From an uncultured Alphaproteobacteria bacterium (GTDB lineage: Bacteria > Pseudomonadota > Alphaproteobacteria > GCA-2731375): 64,000 nucleotides of DNA. How positions within the stretch are numbered: the first letter of the stretch is position 1; every line of letters starts with the position of its first letter. The translations under genes were made by a program, and so were the position numbers. Location of the stretch: contig CATOSZ010000003.1 in the NCBI GenBank assembly GCA_951812805.1, forward strand, positions 1,008,557 through 1,072,556, given 5' to 3'. This document shows positions 1 to 9,968 of the stretch, piece by piece. A model generated the notes under the pieces. That model ran no database searches, was not told where the DNA came from, and was given only the letters and a program-made list of their open reading frames with translations.

Positions 1-3000
1 CGTTCGGATCGGTCGCGGCCAGGGTGAAGGCGAGGCTCGTCCCGAGCGCCACGCTTTGGTCGCCGATCGGTGCCAGGGTCGGTGCCACGTTGGCGGGCGG
101 CGCGCTCGCGGTGATGGTCACCGTATCGCTCGACATGTCGAAGCCGTCGGAAACCGTGAGGGTCAGGGTGAAGTCGCCGGCGAGGTCGGCGTCCAGACCG
201 GCGATCGATGTCGTCGCATCGCTGAGCAACGCCAGGCTGCCCTCCGGCGCGCTTTCCAAGGTCCAGGCATAGCTCAGCGTCTGGCCGTCCGGGTCGCTGC
301 TGGCCGAGCCGTCCAGGATGACGGCGGTGCCGGCGACGAGCGACTGGTCCGGGCCGGCATCGGCCACCGGCGGGTTGTTCACCCGCGTGACGACGATCGT
401 ATCGGGCCGGCTCGGCTCGGTCCCGTCGTCGACGATCAGCTGCACGACGTAGTCGCCCGGCACGGCGCCCAGCGTCAGACCAGGCGTCGCCGTGGTCGTG
501 CCCGCCAAGACGGCGGCGGCGCCGTCCGGCTGGCTCAGCAGGGCCCAGGCGTAGGTGATCGCCTCGCCGCCCGCATCGGCCGACGCGCTGCCGTCGAGCG
601 GCACGGCGCCGGCCGCACTCACCGTCACGTCCGGGCCCGCGTCGGCCAGCGGTGCGACGCCGGTGGTGGAGATCAGCACCGTGTCCGGCGGGCTCTCGAT
701 GAAGCCGTCGGAGACGGTGAGGCCGACCAGGTAGTCGCCCGCCTTCTTCGCCTCGAAGGTCGGCGTGGGGGCGGAATCGGCCGACAGGCTGCCGCCCGGC
801 CCGTTCGGCTTGTCCAGCATGGTCCAGCGGTAGCTGAGCACATCGCCGTCGGGATCGGTGGAGGCGCCGGCGTCGAGCTGCACGGTATCGTTGACGCCCA
901 CCACCTGGTCGGGGCCCGCATCGGCAACCGGTGTCGCGTTGGAGGTCGAGAGGGTGACGGTCGCCGGCACGCTTCGCTCGCCACCGTCCGAGACGGTGAG
1001 CTGGAGCACGTAGGTGCCGGTCGCGTCGACCGTGAAGTGCGGACGGGGGAGCGTCGTGTCGGCAAGCGTCGCAAAGCTCTCCGCCGGGCGGTGCAGCAGC
1101 GCCCATTCGTAGGTCAGCGGATCGCCGTCGACGTCGTGGGAGGCGGCGCCGTCGAGGTCGATCTCGTCGCCCGGGGCGACGCGCCGGTCGGCGCCGGCGT
1201 CGGCCACCGGCGGCGTGTTGAGCGTGTCGATCACCGCCGTGGTCTGGCTGTCGGCCGGGCCGTCGTCGGCCACCAGCTGCACGATGTAGGTGCCCGGCAC
1301 GTCGATGTTCAGGCTGGGGCGAAGCGCGTTCGGATCGGTCAGGCCGGCACTGCTGCCCGCGGGCCGCGCGATCACCGACCAGTCGAAGCCGAGGTCGTCG
1401 CCGTCGAGGTCGCCCACCGCGTCCGGGGTCAGCACGATGCTGGTACCGACCGCGCGGGTCGCGCGCAGGCCTGGCGCCAGGGTCGGGGCGAGGTTGCTCT
1501 CCGTGGTGACGGTGATGCGGGCCGGCGCACTCGCCCGGTCCCCGTCGTTCACCACCAGCTGCACGACATAGTCGCCGCCGAGATCGGGGGTGAGGAAGGG
1601 ACGCGGCGCGGCCGGGTCGGATATTGCCGCCGCGCTGCCGGCGGGCGCCTGGAGCATCGTCCAGGCATAGCCGAGGCCGTCGCCGTCCATGTCCCAGCTG
1701 CCGGCGCCGTCGAGCTGCGCGGCCTGGCCCACCGCCACCTGGCGGTCGGGGCCGATGGCTGCGACGGGGGCGCTGTTCTCGGTCGAGATCGCCACCTGGT
1801 CCGGCGCCGAACTCCGGTTGCCGATATTGACCACCAGTTCGAAGACATAGTCGCCGGCGAGGTCGATGGTGAAGCTCGGTTTCGGAATCGTCGCGTCGTC
1901 GAGTGCGGCCGCGCTGCCGGCGGGCGCCTGGACCAGGGTCCAGACGAAGCTCTGGATCTCCCGCTCGCGCGGATCCAGCGTGCGCGCGCCCGAGAGCACG
2001 ACGGTCTCGACGAACTCGACCGTCGCCGTCGCGGCATCGTTCGCCGGGTTCGGATCGCCGGTCGCCTGGGCGATGGTGAACGGATAGGCCACCTGGCCCG
2101 CCCCGTCCGCCGTCGCCACCACGGTGACCAGGACGCTCTCGCCGCTCTCGATGTCGCCGAGGGCGCAGATCTGGCCGGCATCGCAGCTGCCCTGGCCCGG
2201 CGCCACGGTCACCAGGGTCAGGGCAGCGCCGGCGGGCGGTGTGGCGGTCAGCACGACGCCTTCGGCCGTGTCCGGCCCGGCGTTGGCGACGACGACGCCG
2301 TAACTGAGGCTCTCGTCGACCCGGACCGGGTCGGGCGCCGCCGCGACGGTGAGGCCGAGGTCGGCCGAGGCGCCGGGGGCGGCCTGCACGGTGGTCGAGT
2401 TCGTCAGGCTGTCGTTCGCGGGGTCGAGTTCGGTGCCGCCGCTGGTCGCGGTGAAGGTGAAGTCGAGCGGCCCGACCAGGTCGGCGCGCACGGTGATGTC
2501 GACCGGGATCTCGGCGCCGGGGGCCAGCGTGCCGAGGGTGCAGACGGCACTGGCGTCGCAACTGCCGAGTGGCGAGTTGGCGGCGACGAAACTGGTGCCC
2601 GCCGGCAACGGGGCCAGCAGGCGGACGGAGGTCGCCGTCTCCGGGCCGAGGTTCTGGAGGCGGATCGCATAGTCGACGATCTCGCCCACGGTGACCGGCC
2701 CGGTCCCGCCGTTGACGGTCAGGGTCATGTCGACCTCCGGCGGGTTCGCAATCACGGCGGTCAGCGCCCCGGCGGTGTTGTTCTCCGGCAGGGCGTCGCT
2801 CTCGTTGGCGGAGACGGAGACGGCATAGACGATCTGCGGGTCGGATCCGGCTGTGACGACGATATCCACCGTGGCCGTGCCGTCGGCGGGGATCGTACCG
2901 AGCTGGCATTCGACCAGCGTATCGCAGCTGCCCTGGCTCGGTGTCGCCGAGACCAGCGTGACGCCCGGCGGCAGCAGCGCATCGAGCACGACGCCCGTCG

Positions 3001-4069
3001 CGGCCACGCCGGTTCCGCCTTCGGGCAGGGGATTGTTGTTGGCGACGGTCGCGGTATAGGTCGCCTGCAAGCCTTCGCCGACGGGATCCGGCGTGTCGGT
3101 GAGCGTGACGGAAAGCTCCGCGCCCGGCGCCGGATCGACCTCGGTCGTCGCCGAGACGAAACTGTTGTTGGTGCTGGGATCGAACTGGTCGGCGACCACG
3201 TCGGCCGGCCAGGTGAGCGTGCCGAGCGCATTCACCGTGCCGGTCACCGTCACCGTCGTCGACTCGCCATCGGCGAGGTCGCCGAGCTGGCAGACGACCA
3301 GGCTATCGCAGGTGCCGACGGCCGGCGTGACGGTCCCCAGGGTCACGTTCTGCGGCACCAGAGCCGCGAAGATCACGCCGGTCGAATCTTCCGGCCCCTG
3401 GTTGGTCACCGTCGCCGTCCAGGTCACCTGAGAGCCGAGCGTGGCGGGATCCGGCACATCGTCCCAGGCGAGCAGCAGGTCCGCGCCGGAACTGTTGGTC
3501 ACCGTTGTCGATTCGAAATGATCATCGATGTCGTTCGTGAAGCCGGTTTCCGGGTCGACGGTCCAGGTCTGGAAGCGCTGCAGCCAATTGCCGGGATAGA
3601 CAGCGAAGACGACGATATCGACCGTCGCGGAAGCGCCGGCGGCGAGATCGCCGAGATCGCACTCGACGAAACTTGTGCAGCTGCCCTGGCTCGACGTCGC
3701 CGAGACGAAAGTGCCGGTCTCACCGTTCAGCCACATGCGGAAGTTGACGTCGGACGCGTCGCCGCTGCCGTTGTTGGAGACGGTGGCCTGGTAGGTCAGG
3801 TTCTGGCCGATATTGACGGGATCGGGGTTGTCGGTGGCGGTGACCATCAAGTCGGTGAGCTGGGCCTGCGCCGCCTGAAGCGGCAGAACGGCCAAGAATA
3901 TGGCCGCGGCAATGCCCGTCAGAAGCCGAGACGGCACCTTGCGGGTGCCGGAAGGTGAGGCCTGCGTTCCCGCCCCTACCACCCTTTCGCTTCGGTCCTG
4001 CTGCGCTGGCGAAAATGATGCTCCAGCGCTACCGAGAAGATCTTTGGACAGCCATTGCCATATCGACAT
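1..4069 (-). CDS. Large secreted DUF11/PKD-repeat protein, C-terminus beyond window
   Basis: The reverse strand is open from an ATG at 4069 to the left edge (about 1,356 codons), with no stop in the window. A hydrophobic stretch near residues 45-70, ending AAQAQ, looks like a signal peptide. Five DUF11/CARDB-type modules follow, each with a G-x-C ... C-x-L-G-x-L pattern. About seven PKD-like modules come next, with repeated PVADAGPDQ and DPDGD-x-L-x-Y-x-W motifs, and then the start of a further Ig-like module. Such proteins are usually surface or secreted adhesion or matrix proteins, but the exact role is unknown. GAGG lies 7 nt before the ATG; a GTG at 3937 directly before the signal peptide is the alternative start. 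The reverse-strand reading is chosen because only it gives recognisable repeated domains. Confidence 0.85.
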   Translation of the reverse strand, partial: MSIWQWLSKDLLGSAGASFSPAQQDRSERVVGAGTQASPSGTRKVPSRLLTGIAAAIFLAVLPLQAAQAQLTDLMVTATDNPDPVNIGQNLTYQATVSNNGSGDASDVNFRMWLNGETGTFVSATSSQGSCTSFVECDLGDLAAGASATVDIVVFAVYPGNWLQRFQTWTVDPETGFTNDIDDHFESTTVTNSSGADLLLAWDDVPDPATLGSQVTWTATVTNQGPEDSTGVIFAALVPQNVTLGTVTPAVGTCDSLVVCQLGDLADGESTTVTVTGTVNALGTLTWPADVVADQFDPSTNNSFVSATTEVDPAPGAELSVTLTDTPDPVGEGLQATYTATVANNNPLPEGGTGVAATGVVLDALLPPGVTLVSATPSQGSCDTLVECQLGTIPADGTATVDIVVTAGSDPQIVYAVSVSANESDALPENNTAGALTAVIANPPEVDMTLTVNGGTGPVTVGEIVDYAIRLQNLGPETATSVRLLAPLPAGTSFVAANSPLGSCDASAVCTLGTLAPGAEIPVDITVRADLVGPLDFTFTATSGGTELDPANDSLTNSTTVQAAPGASADLGLTVAAAPDPVRVDESLSYGVVVANAGPDTAEGVVLTATPPAGAALTLVTVAPGQGSCDAGQICALGDIESGESVLVTVVATADGAGQVAYPFTIAQATGDPNPANDAATATVEFVETVVLSGARTLDPREREIQSFVWTLVQAPAGSAAALDDATIPKPSFTIDLAGDYVFELVVNIGNRSSAPDQVAISTENSAPVAAIGPDRQVAVGQAAQLDGAGSWDMDGDGLGYAWTMLQAPAGSAAAISDPAAPRPFLTPDLGGDYVVQLVVNDGDRASAPARITVTTESNLAPTLAPGLRATRAVGTSIVLTPDAVGDLDGDDLGFDWSVIARPAGSSAGLTDPNALRPSLNIDVPGTYIVQLVADDGPADSQTTAVIDTLNTPPVADAGADRRVAPGDEIDLDGAASHDVDGDPLTYEWALLHRPAESFATLADTTLPRPHFTVDATGTYVLQLTVSDGGERSVPATVTLSTSNATPVADAGPDQVVGVNDTVQLDAGASTDPDGDVLSYRWTMLDKPNGPGGSLSADSAPTPTFEAKKAGDYLVGLTVSDGFIESPPDTVLISTTGVAPLADAGPDVTVSAAGAVPLDGSASADAGGEAITYAWALLSQPDGAAAVLAGTTTATPGLTLGAVPGDYVVQLIVDDGTEPSRPDTIVVTRVNNPPVADAGPDQSLVAGTAVILDGSASSDPDGQTLSYAWTLESAPEGSLALLSDATTSIAGLDADLAGDFTLTLTVSDGFDMSSDTVTITASAPPANVAPTLAPIGDQSVALGTSLAFTLAATDPN

Positions 4070-4576
4070 AACGATGCCTCATCGTAACCAATGTGCTTGG
4101 GTCGGCGAGGCCATCACCGTGGAAGAACTGGCGGTGGCTGGCGCTAACCTCAATCAATACCGCGTAGGTTGTCATAGAAATTCTCATATGGGAACCGCAA
4201 AAGTAGGATTCATGCGTCACCGCACCCTGAATACAGGTGCAACCTCATGATTCAAAACAAGAAAGGCCTTATTTGCGGTGCCGGCCCTCAGTTGTCGCAT
4301 GCCGGGACGCGAGGCGCGGTTATTGGGAGCATGCGCCGCCGACGGGACAATGGATATTGGCTGGGAATCCGGGCAAATCAGCCCTCTGAGACAAAGAGGC
4401 GCTGGCCGGCTTGGGGAAACCGAATGGCGCTGGAGATATTCCCAGATCGAGCTGGATTTCTTGCTTTCACGAAAAAGTGATCGCGTGAAAAGACATCGCG
4501 CCTGGGAACATTCAGTGGCATTTCGGGTCATTTCAGCTTCTGTACCCCTGGTCGCAGATCAGTTTAGATCCGTTGC
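4070..4576. other. Intergenic stretch, no supported gene
   Basis: About 500 bases that look less GC-rich than the flanks. Short open frames occur on both strands, but none has a recognisable domain or a convincing ribosome binding site. The leftmost part must hold the promoter of the large repeat protein; no clear -35/-10 pair was found. Together with the degraded gene to the right this looks like remnant mobile DNA. Confidence 0.4.
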
Positions 4577-5190
4577 ATGGCCGTAGGATCAACGCTCTCG
4601 AAGAATGGCAGGAATCGCTCGCGGATCAGGCGTCGCTCCAGCGGTGCTCGTGTCCAGCTGACATCGCGTGATCTTGTCTGGTTCGCGGCGATTCAGCGAC
4701 ACGGTCCTCTCTCGTCGCGGTTTCTCCACGCCTATACGCAAACGAAATTCCGAAGCGCTCGGCGGGCCCGATACCGGCTGCGAGATTTGTTCCACGAGAG
4801 AAACACGCCGCACGGCGATGCTTACCATGAACGGCCTGCCAAGCAGTTCGACACCATGGACGCCCAATGCCACGATCTCGTCTATGAGCTGTCCGACCAA
4901 GCGTCCAATGCCTTGAAGGAATATGGCCTGTTCGAGCCTCATGCTCCGGTATTGAAAGGGCCCTGGAAGCATCAGTTCATGGTTTCAGCGATAACGGCGT
5001 CAATCGAGCTTGCGACCCTGGAGACGCCACATCTTCGCTACATATCCGAAGCTGAAATCCGCTCCCGAAAGGGCGTAGGCATTGCAATATCAAGTGTTTC
5101 GCACAACAGAACGGTTGCGAACCAAGTTCCGGGCCATGTGACGCCAGACGCTGTCTTCGGGCTGGAGTACCGTCTCGCCGATTGGGGTCG
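4577..5190 (+). pseudogene. Replication-relaxation-like protein, C-terminally decayed
   Basis: The first about 200 codons read as a plausible protein: an N-terminal basic segment, then LTSRDLVWFAAIQRHGPLSS, which resembles the winged-helix start of plasmid and mobile-element replication-relaxation proteins, and a later VTPDAVFGLEYR stretch resembling their conserved PDA.F motif. Beyond about 5190 the frame stays open but loses any protein-like character and runs antisense into the cyclase gene. The C-terminal half is probably lost. DNA here looks less GC-rich than its neighbours, in keeping with horizontal origin. Family assignment is tentative. Confidence 0.4.
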
Positions 5191-5500
5191 TTTCAGCGTC
5201 TGCTCCGCGGTTGCAGAACAGCTCGGATCCGGTGCGCGGCCGATGGCGGAATCCGCCCTGCCCGTCCGTCCGCTAGATCCGCGCGTCGACGACCGTGCGG
5301 ATGCCTCGGATTTCCTCGTCCGGAATTACAGCGCGGCAGATGAGATCGACGTCGTCATAGGTGCCGATACGTCCATCACTGACTTGGCGAAAGTGATCCG
5401 GGCGATCGTCGGCCGCCGAGGGCGCTTCCACCACGACGCAACGATGCCTGACGGCGCGGCGCGAAGACGGCTGGACGTCTCGCGCCTCACCGCACCGGGC
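5191..5500. other. Non-coding remnant between decayed gene and cyclase
   Basis: About 310 bases with no supported gene. A short reverse frame ending at 5273 reads reasonably (VVVEAPSAADDRPDHFRQV) but has no defined start and no domain. It may be another decayed fragment. Confidence 0.3.
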
Positions 5501-7276
5501 CTATTCGGGCAGGCCGGCGCGGCGCAGGCTTTCGGCGATCGAATTCCAGGCGGTCTCGTGCATGCTGGCGAACTTCTCGTGGTAGGTGGCAAGGGTGAGC
5601 GAGGGCTGGATCCGCCGCGCCTCGTTGATCGCGGCGTTCGCCTCCGCCAGGCGGCCCGCTTCCGCCAGGGCCGCGGCGAGATGGATGTGGGGGAAGGCGC
5701 CCCGGTTCGGAAACTGGCAAGCCTGGCGGCAATTCTCGATCGCCTCGTCATGCCGCCCGAGGGCCCGCAATGCCATGCCCTTGATCATCAGCTCCCGCCA
5801 GCGCCAGGGATCGCGCGGGCTGAGCCGCAACGCCGCATCGAAATGCGGTAGCGACTCGTTGGCCCGGCCGGCGCCATAAAGATGGGCGTAACCCAGCCCG
5901 AAATGCGCCCAGGCGAAGTTGGGATTGATCGAGATCGCCGTGCGCATCGCCGCGATCGCCAGGTCGATCTCGCCCGCCTCGATATGGATGCGTCCCAGCG
6001 CCAGGCGGGCGACCGGCTCGTTGGGATCGAGCGAGATCGCCAATTCCGCCGCCGCCCGCGCAGTGGCCGTATCCCGGTCCTTGTCCTCCGCGTAACCGAC
6101 CAGCACGGCGACCCAGAAGGAATAGGCGAGGTAGGCATGCGCCGCCGCGAATTCAGGATCCAGTCGGATCGCCTCACGGAACCGGCGGATCGCTTCGAGG
6201 TGATCTTTCTCGTTGATGTGGTAGGAGTGCGAAAGCCCGCGTTGCAGAAGCTCCCACGCATCGAGGTTGTCCGGTGGCTTGCGCCGTGAGCGTTCCCGCT
6301 CGCGGGCGCCGATTTCAGGTTCGACGGAAACCACGATCTGCTCGGTAATCTGATCCTGCAGATCGAACACGTCGTCGAGATTGCCATCGAAGCGATCGGC
6401 CCAGAGATGGTTGCCGTCGTCGGCGTCGATCAGCTGGGCGGTGATGCGCACCCGGTCGCGCGCCTTTCGCACGCTGCCTTCGACGACGTAACGCACGCCC
6501 AATTCTTCTGCGACCTTCACGATGTCGACCGCATCGGCCCGGTAGGTGAATGAAGAATTCCGGGCGATTACAAACAACGATCGGAACCGTGAGAGGGCGG
6601 TAATAACGTCCTCGGCAATGCCGTCGGCGAAGAACTGCTGTTCGGGATCGCCGGACATGTTGTCGAACGGCAAGACGGCGATCGAGGGCTTGTCGGGTCG
6701 CGGCGGCGCGCCCGCGACCACGGCGCCTGCCGGCGTCGTGCCACCGGCGTTCGGGGACGGCCAGTGCCAGACCTGGGTCGGTCGCGTAATGTTCTTCAGG
6801 GCGACGCGGCCACCGTCCAGGAACTCCGCCTGCAACTTGCCGCGGACCTGCTGATAGGCGGCATCGGACAGGCAGACCCCGCAGGCGCCCGCGACCTCCT
6901 GCAGCCTGGTGACCAGATTGACGCCGTCGCCATAGAGTTCCGTGCCGTCGACGATGACATCGCCCAGGTTCACGCCGATGCGAAATTCGATGTCCGGCGC
7001 GTCAGGCTCGTCGGCGTTGGCCCGGGCGAGGTCGCCCTGGACGGCCAGCGCCCAATCGGCCGCGCTCACGACACTCGAAAACTCGGCCAGCACGCCGTCG
7101 CCGATCTGCTTGATGAGACGGCCGCCGAACCGGTCGATCATCGGCACGACCAGGTCGCGGAAGCGGGCCTGCAGGCGCACGTGAGTGCCCGCCTCGTCGG
7201 CTTGCATCAATCGCGAATAACCGACCACATCGGCCGAAACGATCGCCGCAAGTTTTCGCTGCGTGCTGTCGGGCAT
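5501..7276 (-). CDS. Class III adenylate/guanylate cyclase with TPR domain
   Basis: A 591-aa protein. Residues about 8-170 form a class III nucleotide cyclase catalytic domain: metal-binding Asp in VSADVVGYSRL (D16), second Asp in the IGDG motif (D60), and the GDGVNLVTRL segment carrying the transition-state Asn and Arg. A Pro/Ala linker leads to a region starting about residue 190 (PSIAVLPFDNMSGDPEQQFF), a TolB-like signature common in this group, followed by tetratricopeptide-like helices to the C-terminus (e.g. AIRRFREAIRLDPEFAAAHA). It should make cAMP (or cGMP) from the triphosphate in the cytoplasm. Start chosen at 7276 because residues upstream in the longer frame are arginine-rich and unlike the family. 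Confidence 0.88.
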   Translation of the reverse strand: MPDSTQRKLAAIVSADVVGYSRLMQADEAGTHVRLQARFRDLVVPMIDRFGGRLIKQIGDGVLAEFSSVVSAADWALAVQGDLARANADEPDAPDIEFRIGVNLGDVIVDGTELYGDGVNLVTRLQEVAGACGVCLSDAAYQQVRGKLQAEFLDGGRVALKNITRPTQVWHWPSPNAGGTTPAGAVVAGAPPRPDKPSIAVLPFDNMSGDPEQQFFADGIAEDVITALSRFRSLFVIARNSSFTYRADAVDIVKVAEELGVRYVVEGSVRKARDRVRITAQLIDADDGNHLWADRFDGNLDDVFDLQDQITEQIVVSVEPEIGARERERSRRKPPDNLDAWELLQRGLSHSYHINEKDHLEAIRRFREAIRLDPEFAAAHAYLAYSFWVAVLVGYAEDKDRDTATARAAAELAISLDPNEPVARLALGRIHIEAGEIDLAIAAMRTAISINPNFAWAHFGLGYAHLYGAGRANESLPHFDAALRLSPRDPWRWRELMIKGMALRALGRHDEAIENCRQACQFPNRGAFPHIHLAAALAEAGRLAEANAAINEARRIQPSLTLATYHEKFASMHETAWNSIAESLRRAGLPE

Positions 7277-7443
7277 GGCTTGTTTCTGACGGTGCCTGTG
7301 GGCCGGCGGACAACGTCCGTTTTCGGTTCGGACCCAACGATATAGCAATCTCTTCACCGTGTCCTCGACCGACCCGGGATTTGGTGTGGGCCCATAGCGA
7401 CGGCTAGACTTGCACGGAACAGGCATTCAGGGAGGTTGTCGCC

Positions 7444-8211
7444 ATGGCGGGACGTGTCGAAGGCAAGGTTGCGTTGATTACAGGGGGCGGTTCGGGCATC
7501 GGGCGCGCGTCGGCGCTCACGCTGGCGCGGGAAGGTGCGGTGGTCGTCGTCACCGACCTCGATGGCGACAGCGCCGAGGAGACGGCCGGCCTGGTTCGCG
7601 ACGCCGGCGGCACGGCGCGCGCGATGGCGCAGGACACGACGGACGAGGCTCGCTGGGCCGAGGTCATGACCTCGATCCGGGAGGGCGAACGGCGCCTCGA
7701 CATCGTGCTCAACAACGCCGGCGTCTCCAACAACGGCCGGCTGCTGCGGGACACGGCGCTGGCCGATTGGCGCTTCGTCAACGCCGCCAACGTCGAAGGT
7801 GTTTTCCTCGGCACGAAATACGGCATCGAATTGATGGAGGCGGCGGGCAACGGCGGCGCCATCATCAACATCTCGTCGATTTACGGGAAAGTCGGCGCCG
7901 TCGGGTCGGTCGCCTACAACGCCAGCAAGGGCGCCGTCTGCGTCTTCAGCAAGGGGGCGGCGCTGGAGTGCGGACAGGCCGGAAACGGGGTGCGGGTCAA
8001 CACCATCCACCCCGGCTTCATCGAGACCGGCATGACGCGCGCGCGCCTGCAGAACGAGGCGTCCCGCAAATGGTCGTTGAGCCGCACGCCGATCGGGCGC
8101 CTCGGTCAGCCGGAGGATATCGCCAACGGCGTGTTGTACCTGGCGAGTGAGGAGAGCTCGTTCGTCACGGGGGCGGAACTGGTGATCGACGGCGGGTTTA
8201 CCGCCGTATAG
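7444..8211 (+). CDS. Short-chain dehydrogenase/reductase (SDR) family oxidoreductase
   Basis: A 255-aa classical SDR. TGGGSGIG near residue 13 binds NAD(P), NNAG is at residues 90-93, Ser lies in the INISSIYG segment and the catalytic pair is Y158/K162 (YNASK). The C-terminal GQPEDIANGVLYLASEESSFVTG segment is typical. It oxidises or reduces a hydroxyl/carbonyl substrate that cannot be named from sequence. A GGAGG sits 9 nt before the ATG. It opens a rightward cluster of catabolic enzymes and is divergent from the cyclase, with a 167-bp shared upstream region. Confidence 0.9.
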   Translation: MAGRVEGKVALITGGGSGIGRASALTLAREGAVVVVTDLDGDSAEETAGLVRDAGGTARAMAQDTTDEARWAEVMTSIREGERRLDIVLNNAGVSNNGRLLRDTALADWRFVNAANVEGVFLGTKYGIELMEAAGNGGAIINISSIYGKVGAVGSVAYNASKGAVCVFSKGAALECGQAGNGVRVNTIHPGFIETGMTRARLQNEASRKWSLSRTPIGRLGQPEDIANGVLYLASEESSFVTGAELVIDGGFTAV

Positions 8212-8251
8212 GACGCCCCCGACGCCCTCGGCGAAAATGGAGGAGAGCGCC

Positions 8252-9844
8252 ATGGAGACGTTCGATGTCGTGATCGTCGGCGCCGGCTTCAACGGCCTCT
8301 ATCTGCTGCACAGCCTGCGTAACGCGGGCTTCTCGGTCCGGCTCGTCGAAGCGCAGTCGGGTCTCGGCGGCGTGTGGGAGGCCAACCGGTACCCCGGCGC
8401 CCGGGTCGATTCTCACGTGCCGAACTACGAATACTCCCTCGAGGCGTGCTGGCGCGACTGGGTCTGGAGCGAACGATTCCCCGGTCGCGACGAGTTGGTT
8501 CGATACTTCGCGCATGTCGACCGGGTGCTCGACCTCGGCCGGGACATCGATCTGGACACCCGCATCGAGGCCTGCCGGTTCGGCGACGATGGCCGCTGGC
8601 GGATCACGACCGACACCGGACGCGGCTACGAGGCGCCCATTCTGTTGATGTGCACGGGCTTCGGCGCCAAGCCCTACACACCCGATTTGCCCGGGCTCGC
8701 CGATTTCGCCGGGACCTGCCATCACACCGCGATGTGGCCCGAAGCCGGCGTCGACCTCGCCGGCCGCCGGGTCGGCATCATCGGGACCGGCGCCAGCGGC
8801 GTGCAGGTCGTCCAGGAGGCCGCACCCCGGGCGGAACATCTCGTCGTCTTCCAGCGCACAGCCGTCACCGCGCTGCCCATGCAGCAGCGCCAACTGGACG
8901 CCGCAGCGCAAACCGCCGCGAAAGTGGACTATCCGGAGCTGTTCAAACGCCGGAACGTGCCGCCCGGCAACTTCTGCGACATCACGCGCCTGGACGCCGG
9001 GGCCTTCGACGTCAACGACGCGGAGCGCGAGGCGGTGTTCGAGGCGGCCTGGCGTAAGGGTGGCTTCAACTTCTGGATCGGCACCTTCAGCGATATCCTG
9101 CTCGACGAGGCCGCCAATCGCGCGGCCTATGATTTCTGGCGCGACAAGGTCCGCGCGCGCCTCGACGATCCGGCCATCGCCGATCTGCTGGCGCCGTGGG
9201 AGCCGCCCTATCCCTTCGGCACCAAGCGGCCCTCTCTCGAACAGGGCTACTACGAGTGCTTCAACCGGCCCAACGTCGAGCTGGTCGATCTGCGCGCGCG
9301 GCCGCTCGAGCGTATCGTCGCGAACGGCGTGCGGACGCGCGATGCCACCTTCGAACTGGACGTGCTGGTGCTGGCCACCGGCTTCGATGCCAATACGGGC
9401 GGGCTTACGGCCATCGACATCCGCGGCCGGGACGACGGCTCACTGGCCGAGGCCTGGTCGAGCGGCGTCGACACGCACCTCGGCATGGCGGTCGCCGGCT
9501 TCCCCAACATGCTGATGCTCTACGGCCCCCAAAGCGCCACGGCATTCTGCAACGGGCCGACCTGCGCCGAGTTCCAAGGCGACTGGGTAACTCGTTTGCT
9601 CGAAGACATGCGCGACCACGGCCACGGCCTGGTCGAGACGACCGCCGAAATGGGCCGGGCCTGGACGGCGCATCTCGCCGAAATGGCCGACACGACCCTC
9701 TTCGGTCGAACCGACTCCTGGTACATGGGCGCCAACATCCCCGGCAAACCCCGCCAGCTGCTCAACTATCCCAACAGCGACGCCTACCGGGAGAAACTAT
9801 GGAGCTGTGAGGCGGCGGGCTATGAAGGGTTCATGTTCCGGTAA
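8252..9844 (+). CDS. Flavin-containing Baeyer-Villiger-type monooxygenase
   Basis: A 530-aa flavoprotein. The N-terminus has the FAD-binding GAGFNG motif (residues 9-14). The Baeyer-Villiger signature F-x-G-x-x-x-H-x-x-x-W-P is present as FAGTCHHTAMWP (about 152-163), followed by the NADPH-binding GIIGTGASGVQ. The family inserts one oxygen of O2 next to a ketone carbonyl to give an ester or lactone. Start taken at 8252, not the in-frame ATG at 8237, because the GGAGGAG ribosome binding site lies between the two. It follows the SDR by 40 bp, so an alcohol-to-ketone-to-ester route is plausible. Confidence 0.9.
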   Translation: METFDVVIVGAGFNGLYLLHSLRNAGFSVRLVEAQSGLGGVWEANRYPGARVDSHVPNYEYSLEACWRDWVWSERFPGRDELVRYFAHVDRVLDLGRDIDLDTRIEACRFGDDGRWRITTDTGRGYEAPILLMCTGFGAKPYTPDLPGLADFAGTCHHTAMWPEAGVDLAGRRVGIIGTGASGVQVVQEAAPRAEHLVVFQRTAVTALPMQQRQLDAAAQTAAKVDYPELFKRRNVPPGNFCDITRLDAGAFDVNDAEREAVFEAAWRKGGFNFWIGTFSDILLDEAANRAAYDFWRDKVRARLDDPAIADLLAPWEPPYPFGTKRPSLEQGYYECFNRPNVELVDLRARPLERIVANGVRTRDATFELDVLVLATGFDANTGGLTAIDIRGRDDGSLAEAWSSGVDTHLGMAVAGFPNMLMLYGPQSATAFCNGPTCAEFQGDWVTRLLEDMRDHGHGLVETTAEMGRAWTAHLAEMADTTLFGRTDSWYMGANIPGKPRQLLNYPNSDAYREKLWSCEAAGYEGFMFR

Positions 9845-9968
9845 ACGGCAAAGCCGGAAAACCATCGCGGCGGTATCGCACGGACAAACGATGGTGGAGA
9901 GCTCGAGACGTATGAAGTGGGCCATCATGGCCGTACACTTTTCGCCTCAGACTACGGAGGAAACCGCC

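Noticed and set aside
56..3958. A 1,300-codon open frame on the plus strand
   Set aside because: Its translation is Arg/Gly/Val-rich without domains. The reverse strand gives clear DUF11 and PKD modules, so the plus frame is an antisense shadow of GC-rich coding DNA.
5273..5430. Short reverse frame VVVEAPSAADDRPDHFRQV...
   Set aside because: Readable, but without defined start or domain; kept only as a possible decayed fragment.
5191..5851. Continuation of the 4577 frame as a 424-aa protein
   Set aside because: Beyond about codon 200 the sequence is unlike the family and runs antisense through the cyclase C-terminal region.
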